A stretch of 64,000 bases of DNA from JACCTU01 sp963769665 (GTDB lineage: Bacteria > Actinomycetota > Thermoleophilia > Gaiellales > Gaiellaceae): the NCBI GenBank assembly GCA_963769665.1, contig CAVYMQ010000002.1, positions 62,001 to 126,000 on the forward strand, in the 5' to 3' direction. The notes below the pieces were generated by a model. That model searched no databases. It was given only the letters and a program-made list of their open reading frames with translations, and was not told the origin of the DNA. The position numbers were made by a program, and so were the translations under genes. Below are positions 47,968 to 57,091 of this stretch, in pieces. Position 1 is the stretch's first letter; each line of letters opens with the position of its first letter.

Positions 47968-49068
47968 TCAGCCTGTGAGCGCCACGCGCACGCGGGCCCG
48001 TTTCGCGAAGCCGGTCTCCGAGGCGGCAGCCTTCTTCGCTGCGGCGGCCTCCTTGGCTGCGGCGGCCTTGACCGCAGCGGCAGGAACCGGCGTGGTCGCG
48101 GTCGGCGTGGTGCTCGTCGCCGGAGTCGTGGTGGCCGGAGTCGTGCTCGGAGTCGTGGTCGTCGTCGTCCCCGCAGTGGTCGTCGTCCCCGCAGTCGTGG
48201 TCGTCGTCGCGGTGGTCGCCGTCGTCGCGGTCGTCGCCGCTGCCGTGGTGGCGGTCGTTGCGGGCGGTGCGGCACACGTCGAGCTCGTGATCGTGTTGTT
48301 GTTGAGCGACACGAGGCCGGTCTGGGCCAGCACACGACCCTGGACAGTGGCGGCCGAGTTCACGGTGATGCTGGTCAGCGCCATGATCGTGCCGACGAAC
48401 GACGAGCTGTTGCCGAGCGTCGCGGAGCTGCCGACCTGCCAGAACACGTTGCAGGCCTGCGCGCCGCCCGAGAGCGTGATCGTGCTCGACGTGGCAGTCA
48501 CGAGGTCGGAGGTGGCCTGGAAGACCCACACCGAGTTGGCATCGCCGGTGAGCGTCAGGTTGCCGATCAAGTTGGCCGTCGTGCCATGGCCGAAGCGGTA
48601 GACGCCGGGCACGAGGTTCAGCGAGCCGAGCTGATTCTCGCCGGCCGGGTACGTGGTGTCAGGGGTCTGCCCAGCCGCGTTGTCATACGCGGTCGACAGG
48701 TCGTTCTTCGCGATCCCGAGCAGCGTCGCGTCGGTCACGCGGCACGGGAGGACGGGGGTCGCGTCGACCGAGTAGATCGTGCCGCTCACCTCGGCGCACG
48801 AGAGTGCGGTCATCGACGCGCCGGTCGTCGGGCTGACGCCCACGCTCCCGGTGATGCTGGAAGGCGGGACGTTCGTGACGCCCGTGCCGGCCAGCACTGC
48901 GAAGTTGGCCGCGGTGCCAAGCGGCACCAGTGTCGCGGCTGCCGAAGCTCCGCCGACAACCGTCAGCAGCAGTCCGAGCGCGAACAGCGCGCTCAGGGAT
49001 GTCGCCCACGTCGCACGTGCGCGCAGGCGTGATCCGACGGTCCAGCGTTTGAAGTTCGAACGTGTCAT
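47968..49068 (-). CDS. DUF3494 ice-binding-like secreted protein
   Basis: 366 aa with signal peptide (ATWATSLSALFALGLLLTVV). Residues 45-270 are the DUF3494 beta-solenoid (LGTAANFAVLAGTGVTNVPP, LVPGVYRF, GNLTLTGDANSVWVFQATSD, NVFWQVGSSATLG), known as ice-binding/adhesin domains. The rest is a Thr/Ala-rich linker of about 50 residues, then K-A-A-A-A-K repeats and a basic tail, suited to cell-wall attachment. Coding is simple-sequence rich in the linker (ACG/ACC runs). Confidence 0.9.
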   Translation of the reverse strand: MTRSNFKRWTVGSRLRARATWATSLSALFALGLLLTVVGGASAAATLVPLGTAANFAVLAGTGVTNVPPSSITGSVGVSPTTGASMTALSCAEVSGTIYSVDATPVLPCRVTDATLLGIAKNDLSTAYDNAAGQTPDTTYPAGENQLGSLNLVPGVYRFGHGTTANLIGNLTLTGDANSVWVFQATSDLVTATSSTITLSGGAQACNVFWQVGSSATLGNSSSFVGTIMALTSITVNSAATVQGRVLAQTGLVSLNNNTITSSTCAAPPATTATTAAATTATTATTATTTTTAGTTTTAGTTTTTTPSTTPATTTPATSTTPTATTPVPAAAVKAAAAKEAAAAKKAAASETGFAKRARVRVALTG

Positions 49069-49313
49069 GAGTTGTGTCCTTCCCTCGTCGAGCCTCGTCG
49101 CCGACGGAGGATCCCGCGGTGACCGTGCTCCGACCCACGCTGCTGAGGGCGGACGGTTCGAGGCGCCGATGACTGTGGACCGCAGGTTTGCGCGGTACGG
49201 TCAATTGGGGACGCCGTAGACGAGCTATCGACCTAAATGCGGCCCACCTTGAATACCGGCCGAATCCGGGCACCATCACCCAACCTGGCGCCGTAGAGTT
49301 CGTCCTACCTCTC

Positions 49314-50087
49314 ATGGGGAATGGCCTCAAACGTCTTCCGCTGCTCGCGCTCGTCGCGGTGCTCGGGCTTGCGCTCGTCTCGGGTCTGGCCCGGGCCGCG
49401 GACGCGCCGACCACCCCCAAGCCGCTTCGCGTTCTCTTCATCGGGAACAGCCAGACGTCGACGAACGACCTGCCCGCGTTCGTCGCGGCGATCGCGAAGG
49501 CGTACAAGCAGAAGATCGAGTACCGCACGGTCGCTCCGAGCGCCGTGACGCTGCAGGGCAACTGGAACACGGGAAGCGCGCGCGGGGCGCTGCTGGGCGG
49601 CGGTTGGGACGCGGTCGTCCTGCAGCAGGGACCGTCGGTCCTCCCCGAGAGCCGTGCGAATCTCTGCTTCTACGCCAAGGCATTCGCCGACGAGGCGCGC
49701 GAGTGGGGGGCGCAACCGTTCCTGCTCATGGTCTGGCCGCGGCGTGGGTCCGGCGTGTCCGAGGTGATCGACGCGTACTCCGCGGCCGCCGCCGGGGCCG
49801 ACACGGGGCTGCTGCCGGGCGGCGTGGCGTGGGCGGCCGCGCAGCGGCGGGCGCCAGACCTGTCGCTCTACCGGTGGGACGGCATCCATCCCAACCGGGT
49901 GGGGACGTACCTCGCCGCGCTGGTCGTCTACGCCGGTCTGCGCGGCGTTGCAGCCGTGGCGCCGAACTCTCTCGTCGTCAACGGCAACCCGTTCTGGATT
50001 CCCCGCGATACGGCGCGCCAGCTCCGAGACTCCGCCAGGGAAGCGTTGTCCACACGTTTCCCGACGCCCGCCTGCTCGCAGCTCTAG
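49314..50087 (+). CDS. secreted SGNH-hydrolase-like protein
   Basis: 257 aa from ATG 49314. Signal peptide LKRLPLLALVAVLGLALVSG. SGNH/GDSL features: F-I-G-N-S-Q-T-S near 46 (Ser block I), D-A-V-V-L-Q-Q-G-P-S near 98, and Y-R-W-D-G-I-H-P-N-R-V-G near 183 (Asp-His of block V). Probable esterase acting on surface glycans or lipids. A TAGAGT box lies at 49294-49299. Confidence 0.75.
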   Translation: MGNGLKRLPLLALVAVLGLALVSGLARAADAPTTPKPLRVLFIGNSQTSTNDLPAFVAAIAKAYKQKIEYRTVAPSAVTLQGNWNTGSARGALLGGGWDAVVLQQGPSVLPESRANLCFYAKAFADEAREWGAQPFLLMVWPRRGSGVSEVIDAYSAAAAGADTGLLPGGVAWAAAQRRAPDLSLYRWDGIHPNRVGTYLAALVVYAGLRGVAAVAPNSLVVNGNPFWIPRDTARQLRDSAREALSTRFPTPACSQL

Positions 50088-50101
50088 CGCGCCGGCCCGG
50101 C

Positions 50102-50113
50102 TACCCTCGGGCC
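50102..50113 (+). promoter_or_regulatory. -10 box TACCCT placed for a leaderless start
   Basis: TACCCT (50102-50107) plus six bases precede GTG 50114. Confidence 0.45.
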
Positions 50114-51631
50114 GTGGCGAAACCTGACGAGAACGGCAACGCCGCCCGCCTGCGGGAGGCGATCGAGGCGCTCGAAGCGGTCGTTCGAGACCGCGGCCTG
50201 CTCGGCGACCTGTCGCTCGAGGAGCGGCATCGGCTCCTCGCCGCCGCCGGCGACGTCTTCAACCCGGACGTCGTCCAACGGCGCCAGTGGGGGAAGGCGC
50301 TCCGCCGCCGAGAGAAGGCGGCGAAGCAGCGGCACGACGAGAACGTGCTCGCCGAGACGGGCATCCGCGTGCTGCGCGAGAAACCGGTGTTCACGACGCC
50401 GAACGTGTTCGCGCCCGACGACTTCGTGCAGCGCGACGTTGACGACGTCGAGCGTCGAGAGGTGATCGACCTCCAGCACTGCTACGTGTGCAAGCAGCGC
50501 TACGTCGAGATCCATCCCTTCTACGACCAGCTCTGCCTCTCGTGCGGCGATTTCAACTACGCCAAGCGGACCGAGACGGCCGACCTCTCGGGCCGGGTCG
50601 CGTTGCTCACGGGCGGGCGGGTGAAGATCGGCTACCAGGCCGGGATCAAGCTGCTGCGAGCTGGAGCCGCGCTGATCGTGACGACGCGGTTCCCGCGGGA
50701 CGCAGCGGCCCGGTACGCGCAAGAGGCCGACTTCGACGTCTGGGGCGATCGCCTCGAGGTCTTCGGCCTCGATCTCCGTCACACGCCGAGCGTCGAGGAG
50801 TTCTGCCGGCATCTGAACGAGACCCGCGACCGGCTCGACTTCATCGTCAACAACGCTTGCCAGACCGTGCGCCGCCCGCCGGACTTCTACCGGCACATGC
50901 TCGAGCTCGAGCAGGCGTCGGCCGAGACCATGCCCGCCCACGTTCGCCGGCTGCTCGGCGCGTACGAGGGGCTGCGCCGCTCGGACATGCTCCTTTCCGG
51001 CGCGGGGCCGGAGCCGATGGTCGGGGTCACGCGCTCGGCCGAGCTCTCACAGGTGCCGCTGCTGCCCGACGAGCTCGTGGGCCAGGGAGATCTCTTTCCC
51101 GAGTGCCGTCTCGACCAGGACCTGCAGCAAGTCGACCTCCGCGAGCGGAACTCGTGGCGGCTCCTGCTGGCCGAGGTGCCGACGATCGAGCTCCTCGAGA
51201 CCCAGCTCGTGAACGCCGTCGCTCCGTTCGTGCTGAACGCGCGCCTGAAGCCGCTGCTGCTGCGCACGCCCGAGCGCGACAAGCACGTCGTCAACGTGTC
51301 GGCGGTCGAGGGGCAGTTCTACCGCCGGTTCAAGACGACGCGGCATCCCCACACGAACATGGCGAAGGCCGCGCTGAACATGATGACGCGAACGTCAGCC
51401 GCGGACTATCACGCCGACGGGATCCACATGAACAGCGTCGACACGGGCTGGGTGAGCGACGAGGACCCCGTTCACATTGCGGTCCAGAAGACGGCGGAGC
51501 ACGGGTTCCGCCCGCCGCTCGACATCGTCGACGGTGCCGCGCGGGTCGTCGACCCGATCATCGGCGGCTTCAACACCGGCGAGCACATGTGGGGCGAGTT
51601 CCTGAAGGACTACCGGCCGACCGACTGGTAG
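50114..51631 (+). CDS. SDR-family oxidoreductase with N-terminal zinc-knuckle extension
   Basis: 505 aa from GTG 50114. A 160-residue N-terminal part contains H-C-Y-V-C-K-Q and L-C-L-S-C-G-D, a CxxC-x18-CxxC zinc site. A Rossmann domain follows (ALLTGGRVKIGYQAGIKLLR near 180, DFIVNNACQT near 246) with a late substrate loop. At the catalytic position the usual YxxxK reads T-N-M-A-K in HPHTNMAKAALNMMTR, so the Tyr is missing while Lys and the upstream Ser (N-V-S-A) remain. Function unknown; redox cofactor binding likely. Confidence 0.85.
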   Translation: MAKPDENGNAARLREAIEALEAVVRDRGLLGDLSLEERHRLLAAAGDVFNPDVVQRRQWGKALRRREKAAKQRHDENVLAETGIRVLREKPVFTTPNVFAPDDFVQRDVDDVERREVIDLQHCYVCKQRYVEIHPFYDQLCLSCGDFNYAKRTETADLSGRVALLTGGRVKIGYQAGIKLLRAGAALIVTTRFPRDAAARYAQEADFDVWGDRLEVFGLDLRHTPSVEEFCRHLNETRDRLDFIVNNACQTVRRPPDFYRHMLELEQASAETMPAHVRRLLGAYEGLRRSDMLLSGAGPEPMVGVTRSAELSQVPLLPDELVGQGDLFPECRLDQDLQQVDLRERNSWRLLLAEVPTIELLETQLVNAVAPFVLNARLKPLLLRTPERDKHVVNVSAVEGQFYRRFKTTRHPHTNMAKAALNMMTRTSAADYHADGIHMNSVDTGWVSDEDPVHIAVQKTAEHGFRPPLDIVDGAARVVDPIIGGFNTGEHMWGEFLKDYRPTDW

Positions 51632-51963
51632 AGCTCGTCGGTCTTCGCGGCCATGATGAAGTCGTTGCGGTGGAGGCCCTTGATCTTGTGCGTCCACCAG
51701 CTGACCGTCGTTCGACCCCACTCGGTGAGGAGCGCCGGGTGGTGACCTTCGGCCTCCGCAGCCTCACCGACCTTCTGCGTGAACCGGAGCGCTTGTGCGA
51801 AGTCGTCGAACGCGAAGACGCGGCGCAGCCGCTTGATTCCGTCGACCTCGACGAGCTCCCACTCCGAGACCTGCGGGTGGAGCTCGGCGACCTCGGCGTC
51901 GGTGACGGTCGGGGCGTCCCGCCGGCACGCGACGCACTTCTGCGCGGTCAGCGCATCGGTCAC
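51610..51963 (-). CDS. pterin-4a-carbinolamine dehydratase
   Basis: 117 aa. Conserved E-G-H-H-P-A-L-L near 72 (active-site His-His-Pro), WGRTTVSWWTHKIKGLHRND and a terminal MAAKTDELY. Recycles 4a-hydroxytetrahydropterin. A C-V-A-C pair near the start is common in actinobacterial members. Its 3' end overlaps the SDR gene by 22 bp (convergent). Confidence 0.92.
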   Translation of the reverse strand: MTDALTAQKCVACRRDAPTVTDAEVAELHPQVSEWELVEVDGIKRLRRVFAFDDFAQALRFTQKVGEAAEAEGHHPALLTEWGRTTVSWWTHKIKGLHRNDFIMAAKTDELYQSVGR

Positions 51964-51964
51964 G

Positions 51965-52783
51965 CTAGCGACAGGGCAGCGTTCGCGCCGCCGACGGTTT
52001 CTTGCCCGCGAGCGCTCGGATCTTCGCCGCTTCGGCCTTCAGCCGACCCGGGCTGACGTAGCGGAAGCACAGGTTGGCGGTCATGCCGCCGACCTGGTCG
52101 TGCTGGAGCGTTCCCGGATTGTGGGGATGGTCGTCGTCGAAGCTGATGCGGTGCGCAGCCCTGAAGGCCTTCGTGCCGAGAAAGGCGGACGCCGGCGGCG
52201 CGGTCACGAGGACGGTCGCCGCCCCGCCCGGGCTCAACCCGTCGAGATCGCCGGCCCCGATCCCGTGTCCCGTGCGGTCGCAGCCCTTGTCCGCGGCCGC
52301 CGCGGCAGTGCGCGCCGCGCGGCCGGCCTGGACCACGAGCCGGGTGGCATCACCGGCTGCAGAGCGCACGAGTGCGCGCGAGTCGGCCCTGTAGGTCGTC
52401 GTCGTCTGGCTCTTGTTGCACTTGGCGATGTACTTGTAGGTCTGGTCGGGGAGAACCTCGCCGATCTCGTTCTTCACCAGAGCCTTTCCGAACGCGACGC
52501 CGGCACCGCCGTTGGCGCGGCGGAGCGTGCCGTCCGCGGAGAGCATGAGCAATTCGACGCCGCGGTACGTGACCAGCGCCTCCTGATGCCCGACCATGCC
52601 GCCCACCCGGGTGCTGTTGAAGATCACGTCCAGCTCGGCCTGAACGAGAGTGTCGACGCGAAAACAGCAACGCGACGCCGCCGGTGCGCTCTCGGCGGCG
52701 AACGTGTCCCCCGCGAGTGCCAGCACGCCGGCCAGCGTTACGAGGGCAACGCATGCAGCGAGGCGGATTTGCCGCGCGCTCAT
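51965..52783 (-). CDS. secreted hypothetical protein
   Basis: 272 aa from ATG 52783; signal peptide LAACVALVTLAGVLALAGDT. Mature protein contains C-C-F-R-V, Y-K-Y-I-A-K-C-N-K, K-G-C-D-R and N-L-C-F-R-Y, i.e. several disulfide-capable cysteines. A His/Asp-rich segment SFDDDHPHNPG could bind metal. No family recognised. Ends 1 bp from the dehydratase start on the same strand. Confidence 0.65.
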   Translation of the reverse strand: MSARQIRLAACVALVTLAGVLALAGDTFAAESAPAASRCCFRVDTLVQAELDVIFNSTRVGGMVGHQEALVTYRGVELLMLSADGTLRRANGGAGVAFGKALVKNEIGEVLPDQTYKYIAKCNKSQTTTTYRADSRALVRSAAGDATRLVVQAGRAARTAAAAADKGCDRTGHGIGAGDLDGLSPGGAATVLVTAPPASAFLGTKAFRAAHRISFDDDHPHNPGTLQHDQVGGMTANLCFRYVSPGRLKAEAAKIRALAGKKPSAARTLPCR

Positions 52784-52824
52784 CGAGGCGATGGTAGCCG
52801 CGGTAGGTGGCGTTGCCAACCGAG

Positions 52825-53700
52825 CTAGAACAGGCGTCTGGTGCGCGTTGCCTTGCGCAGCAGCGCGCGCAACGCTTCCGGCTCGGGGCGCCTCGGCGCG
52901 CCGTCGGCGGTGCCTGCCGGAATGAGCGAGGCGGGTGTGTCGAGGTAGCGGGTCCGGGCGGCGGCGAGGATCCGCTCCGCGTTCATCGGCATGTTCTCGC
53001 TGACCCACATCAGGGCGAGCTGGGGCGAGGGCACACGGCGCTCGCGGATCTCCGGGCCGACGAGCGAGTACACCTGGCCGGCGCCCTGCGCGCCGAGCAC
53101 GCCGACGAGGGCGTCGTCGACGGCGTGTGCGAGTCGGTCGTCATCCGCGCCCGAGGCGACATGGGTGTGCAGGTTGCAGACGTCGCGGAGCGTCGCGACC
53201 TGCGACTCCCGGTCGAAGACGTCGCACCGATAGCCGCAGAGGAGCGCGAAGCGACGGGTGCCTGCGAGGCGGTTCCACAACTCCTCGAGCGCGACCGCGG
53301 CACGCTGCTGGCCTCGCTGACACAGCACGTCGACCATCTCGCCGTAGACGCGAACGCGGGTCTCGGGGAAGCGCGCTTCGAGCTCGTCGAGCAGCCCACC
53401 GACGATCCGCTCGAACGCGGCGTCGCCGGGAACCTGGCCGTCCATGAGCTGTTCGAGCGTCGCGTCTGCGTCGGCGCTGACGAGCAGTCCAAGCTTGTCG
53501 ATTCGCTTCGCGTCCCAGCCGGCGGCGGCCAGGCGTTCGAGCACGAGGCTCGTGTGCGTCGCGGTCGCAACGAGGATCGCGGGCTCACCCTCGTCGAAGC
53601 CGGCGGCGAAGTACGCGGCGACGGAATCGGCGAGCTCGTCGGACTCGGTGTAGATCTGCGCCGCGTGGGCCGCCGGCGCCTCCGTCCAGGTGAGACTCAC
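52825..53700 (-). CDS. MEDS-domain sensor protein
   Basis: 291 aa. HAAQIYTESDELADSVAAYF and VYGEMVDVLCQRGQ match the MEDS (DcmR-like) sensory domain that resembles KaiC-type folds and often precedes stress kinases. No HTH, kinase or STAS domain is fused; the C-terminus ends in a PEPEALRALLRKATRT helix. Possibly a regulator of anti-sigma or two-component systems; partner unknown. Confidence 0.85.
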   Translation of the reverse strand: MSLTWTEAPAAHAAQIYTESDELADSVAAYFAAGFDEGEPAILVATATHTSLVLERLAAAGWDAKRIDKLGLLVSADADATLEQLMDGQVPGDAAFERIVGGLLDELEARFPETRVRVYGEMVDVLCQRGQQRAAVALEELWNRLAGTRRFALLCGYRCDVFDRESQVATLRDVCNLHTHVASGADDDRLAHAVDDALVGVLGAQGAGQVYSLVGPEIRERRVPSPQLALMWVSENMPMNAERILAAARTRYLDTPASLIPAGTADGAPRRPEPEALRALLRKATRTRRLF

Positions 53701-53763
53701 CGAGGCAGTGTAGGTGGCATTGCAGACGGCCGCGGTCCGGCTCTGTGCGCTAAAAGCTCAGGC

Positions 53764-54801
53764 ATGACGACGCTGATCGAGCGACTCGAGGCGCTCTACG
53801 CGCTGGGAGGAGGCCGTGGAGCGAATCGCCAGGCCGGGAGCGAGGCCGAGAGCGAGGCCTGCGCGCTCGCCGAGCAGTGGATGGAGGAGGCGGGGTTCGC
53901 GGTGACGCGAGACCCGTTCGGGAACGTCATCGGCCGGTTGCGTGGCTCGCAGCGCGAGCTGCCGGAGGTCTGGGCCGGCTCGCACCTCGACAGCGTCCCG
54001 GACGGAGGCAAGTACGACGGTGCGCTCGGCGTCGTCGCGGCGATCGAAGCAGTCGCCGCGGTCGGTGCGAGCGCTCGCACGCTCGGTGTCGTCGCGTTTC
54101 GCGACGAGGAGCGCGGCTGCTTCGGAAGCTTCGCGCTGGCGCAGACGGGGCCACTGCCCGGACGCTACGTCGAGTTGCACATCGAGCAGGGGCCTGTGCT
54201 CGAGCACGCGGGGGCCGCGCTCGGCGTCGTCACCGGCATCGTCGGCTCGACCCGGCGTGAGGTGGTCTTCGAGGGGACGGCCGGCCACGCCGGCACGTCG
54301 CCGATGGACGCGCGCTACGACGCGCTCGTGCAGGCGTCGGAGTACGTGCTCCGTGTGCGGGATGCGGCCAAGGCGATCGAGGGTGCGGTCGCGACGGTCG
54401 GCGTGCTCGAGGTCGAGCCCGGCGCCGTGAACGTGATCCCCGGGCGCGTGCGGCTGACTGTCGACGCTCGCGCGCCCGACGAGGAGCGGCTGGCGCGCCT
54501 CCTCGACGCGCTCGACCTCGATCCGGGCGTCGACCTGGCGCCGGTTCAGCTCGACGATTCGATCCGTTCTGTTCTGCGCGAGGAGATCGAGCGGATCGCG
54601 GCCCCCGCGGTCGAGCTCCCCTCGGGTGCGGGGCACGACGCGGGCGTGCTGGCCGCAGCGGGCGTCGAGACGGGGATGCTCTTCGTCCGCAGCCTCAACG
54701 GCGGCGTGAGCCACTCGCCCGAGGAGCTGACGAGCGAGGAGGACATCGCGCACGCCGTCGCGGTGCTGACCGCGACGCTGCGGCGGCTCAGCGCTCGGTG
54801 A
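53764..54801 (+). CDS. M20 amidohydrolase, allantoate/ureidoglycolate type
   Basis: 345 aa from ATG 53764. Zn-dependent hydrolase of the AllC/N-carbamoyl-amino-acid family: metal ligands in A-G-S-H-L-D-S-V-P-D-G-G-K-Y-D-G near 72, F-R-D-E-E-R near 117, H-I-E-Q-G near 140 and G-A-G-H-D-A near 285. About 60 residues shorter than typical AllC. Divergent from the MEDS gene and convergent with DUF3830. Position at the edge of the purine cluster supports an allantoate-pathway role. Confidence 0.88.
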   Translation: MTTLIERLEALYALGGGRGANRQAGSEAESEACALAEQWMEEAGFAVTRDPFGNVIGRLRGSQRELPEVWAGSHLDSVPDGGKYDGALGVVAAIEAVAAVGASARTLGVVAFRDEERGCFGSFALAQTGPLPGRYVELHIEQGPVLEHAGAALGVVTGIVGSTRREVVFEGTAGHAGTSPMDARYDALVQASEYVLRVRDAAKAIEGAVATVGVLEVEPGAVNVIPGRVRLTVDARAPDEERLARLLDALDLDPGVDLAPVQLDDSIRSVLREEIERIAAPAVELPSGAGHDAGVLAAAGVETGMLFVRSLNGGVSHSPEELTSEEDIAHAVAVLTATLRRLSAR

Positions 54802-55195
54802 AGGTGATTTCGTGGGCGCCGTCCCAGAGGGTCCGGCGGCCGAGTTCGGCGAGGTGCTCGTGCCCCTCCGTCATCGTCGCGAAATGGTTGCCGGCGAGCG
54901 GCCCCGCCTTGCTCGCAAACGCGCAGTGCCCATATGGAAAGAGGAGCTCGGTCTCGCTCAAGCCGCCGGGGTAGAGGAGCAACTGCCCAGGCGCCGGGTA
55001 GGACGTCGCATTCTCCGGTCCGATCCCGAGCTCGAGGTCACCGAACGGAATCCAGTTCGACTCGCCGCTCCAGCGGCAGTGGATGATCTTCGACTCGAGC
55101 GGGAGCAGACGCCGAAAGGCCGCGACGGTCTCGGGTGCCGCCTCGTCCTCGAAGCGAGCGACGAAGCGGAACTCCCCTGCGGTGATCTCGATCAC
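54788..55195 (-). CDS. DUF3830 cyclophilin-fold protein
   Basis: 135 aa. Starts MIEITAGEFRFVARFEDEAA; contains IIHCRWSGESNWIP, Y-P-A-P-G-Q-L-L-L-Y-P-G and a terminal W-D-G-A-H-E-I. DUF3830 proteins adopt a cyclophilin-like barrel and are often encoded in ureide/hydantoin catabolic loci. Here ATG overlaps the PuuD-like stop, so it belongs to the purine operon. Enzymatic role not known. Confidence 0.88.
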   Translation of the reverse strand: MIEITAGEFRFVARFEDEAAPETVAAFRRLLPLESKIIHCRWSGESNWIPFGDLELGIGPENATSYPAPGQLLLYPGGLSETELLFPYGHCAFASKAGPLAGNHFATMTEGHEHLAELGRRTLWDGAHEITFTER

Positions 55196-56394
55196 GGCGC
55201 GACCTTAGCGCCCTGCGCGATCCAGCGGCCGAGGAGCTCGCGCTCGGCGTCGGTCATCCCGGTGACGTTCCCGAGCGGCATCGCGCGCGTGCGCACCGCC
55301 TGCTCCTCGATCGCGGCCGCTCGGGCGCTGATCTGCTCCGGCGTGTCGAACGCGATCCCGCCCGGCGCTGAAGAGAACGACGGGTCGCTCGGCGTCATCG
55401 AGTGGCACACGGCACAGCGCCGCTCGACGATCGCGAAGACTTCTCCGACTGGCACCGCTTTGGCGCTTGCGGGCTCCGCGTCGTCGGGGCGGATCGCGAT
55501 CGCGATCGCGAGCACCGCGAGCGCGGCGCTCGCCGGGATCCACCAGACCGTCCGACCCCGGTGCCGGAGGTTGAAGTAGAGGCGGATCCACGCGCCGACG
55601 AGCATCAGCGCGACGAGGACGAGCCAACCGTGCTCGCCCGCGAAGGCGAAGGGAAAGTGCGGGCCGAGCATCGCCAACACGACGGGCAGCGTCAGGTAGT
55701 TGTTGTGCACCGACCGCTGCTTGCCCTTGATCCCGTGCACCGGGTCGGGCTCGCGACCGGCGCGCTTCGCGTGCACGAGCTCCCAGTGGCCCGGAATGAT
55801 CACGAAGAGGACGTTGCCGACCATCATCGTCCCGAGCATCGCGCCGAGCTGGATCGGCAGCGCCCGTGCGCTGAAGAGCTCGCTCACCGTGTAGGCAGAC
55901 GCTGCGACGAACGCGACGAGCGCGGCGGCGAGCAGGAGCTCGCGGTTGCCGAGCAGGCGGCAGAGCCCGTCGTAGACGAGCCACGCGAGCGCGAGCAGGG
56001 CGATGCTGATCGCGATCGCCGTTCCGGTGCCGAGGTCTCGCACCGACGGGTCGACGAGGTAACTGTCCGCGTCGAGGTAGTAGAGGACGACGAGCAGCGC
56101 GAAGCCGCTCAGCCAGGTCGTGTACGCCTCCCACTTGTACCAGTGCAGAGGCTCGGGAATCGTCTCCGGCGCGACGCGGAACTTGTGGATGCGGTAGAAG
56201 CCGCCGCCGTGGATCTCCCACGACTCGCCTCCGACGCCCTCGTCGGAGTCGCGGGACTTGCGCGGCGGAAGCAGGTGGCTGTCGAGGGCGACGAAGTAGA
56301 ACGACGTCCCGATCCACACGATCGCTGCGATGACGTGCAGCCAGCGGATCAGCAGGTCGAGCCAATCGACGAGGTACGCGTCGACGAAGATCAC
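55192..56394 (-). CDS. puuD: membrane urate oxidase (PuuD) with cytochrome c domain
   Basis: 400 aa from GTG 56394. Seven to eight membrane helices of the urate-oxidase N domain (IRWLHVIAAIVWIGTSFYFV, HGGGFYRIHKF, HWYKWEAYTTWLSGFALLVV), K-Q-R-S-V-H-N-N-Y-L loop, and a C-terminal haem c site C-A-V-C-H near 320. Converts urate to 5-hydroxyisourate while passing electrons to the respiratory chain, unlike soluble uricase. Overlaps both neighbours by four bases. Confidence 0.9.
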   Translation of the reverse strand: MIFVDAYLVDWLDLLIRWLHVIAAIVWIGTSFYFVALDSHLLPPRKSRDSDEGVGGESWEIHGGGFYRIHKFRVAPETIPEPLHWYKWEAYTTWLSGFALLVVLYYLDADSYLVDPSVRDLGTGTAIAISIALLALAWLVYDGLCRLLGNRELLLAAALVAFVAASAYTVSELFSARALPIQLGAMLGTMMVGNVLFVIIPGHWELVHAKRAGREPDPVHGIKGKQRSVHNNYLTLPVVLAMLGPHFPFAFAGEHGWLVLVALMLVGAWIRLYFNLRHRGRTVWWIPASAALAVLAIAIAIRPDDAEPASAKAVPVGEVFAIVERRCAVCHSMTPSDPSFSSAPGGIAFDTPEQISARAAAIEEQAVRTRAMPLGNVTGMTDAERELLGRWIAQGAKVAP

Positions 56395-56828
56395 GGGCGT
56401 TCCCAGCGGTCGCGCGCGATCGCGACGAGCTCGCGCACCGCGGTCTCGAGCTCTTCCTCCCGGGAGTGCTCGAGCCGCGCGCGGAGCACGTCGGCGATCT
56501 CGCTCTTCGGCCGCCGGTTGACGAACACGACGAAGCGGAACCCGAACTTCTCCTCGTAGACCTGGTTCAGGTACGCGAGCTCGGTCTCGACCGCGGCGCT
56601 CTCGCTGGGGCCCTGCTCCTGCGCCGAGCGCTCGGAGAGGTTCTTCGCGCCGATCTGCGGGTGAGCTTCGAGCGCCTCGACGAGTTCGTCCTCCGGCACC
56701 TCGCCGACGAGGTCGAACGCGGAGTCGAGCGGATTGGGAAGCTCGGCGAGCCGTTCCACGAACCGCGAGCGGCCCTCGAACAGCTCGGCCAGCTCGTCGA
56801 CGCTCAGCTGCCGCGGTAGCTCGCGCAC
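56391..56828 (-). CDS. uraD: OHCU decarboxylase
   Basis: 145 aa. Decarboxylates 2-oxo-4-hydroxy-4-carboxy-5-ureidoimidazoline to S-allantoin. E-A-H-P-Q-I-G with the catalytic His near 76, then SAQEQG, a NxxYxxKFGFRFVVFVNRR strand and RLEHSREEELETAVREL helix. Overlaps the hydroxyisourate hydrolase gene by 25 bp. Confidence 0.92.
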   Translation of the reverse strand: MRELPRQLSVDELAELFEGRSRFVERLAELPNPLDSAFDLVGEVPEDELVEALEAHPQIGAKNLSERSAQEQGPSESAAVETELAYLNQVYEEKFGFRFVVFVNRRPKSEIADVLRARLEHSREEELETAVRELVAIARDRWERP

Positions 56829-57091
56829 GCGTAGGACGAGACGAGAAGCGGGACGTGCGTGTGGCCGTCGCCGAGCTCCACCTCGAGCTCGACGCGTCGG
56901 AAGAACGGCGACGGCGGGTGGAAGACGATCCGGTAGACGCCCGCCTCGAGCCCCGGTGCGAGGTCGGCGATCCGGCCGTCGGCGTCGGTCGCCCCGTCGG
57001 CGATCTGCTCCGCGCCGCGGTAGAGCTCGACGCGAACACCTTCCGCCGGGCGGCCCCGCTCGGTGTCGAGGACGTGGGTGGAGAGGCTCAT
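56804..57091 (-). CDS. uraH: 5-hydroxyisourate hydrolase
   Basis: 95 aa, transthyretin-like. STHVLDTERGRPAEGVRVEL at the start (catalytic His), G-R-I-A-D-L, FHPPSPFFRRVELEV and a C-terminus ending Y-R-G-S, the family's signature tetrapeptide. About 15-20 residues shorter than average. ATG overlaps the deaminase stop. Confidence 0.93.
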   Translation of the reverse strand: MSLSTHVLDTERGRPAEGVRVELYRGAEQIADGATDADGRIADLAPGLEAGVYRIVFHPPSPFFRRVELEVELGDGHTHVPLLVSSYACASYRGS

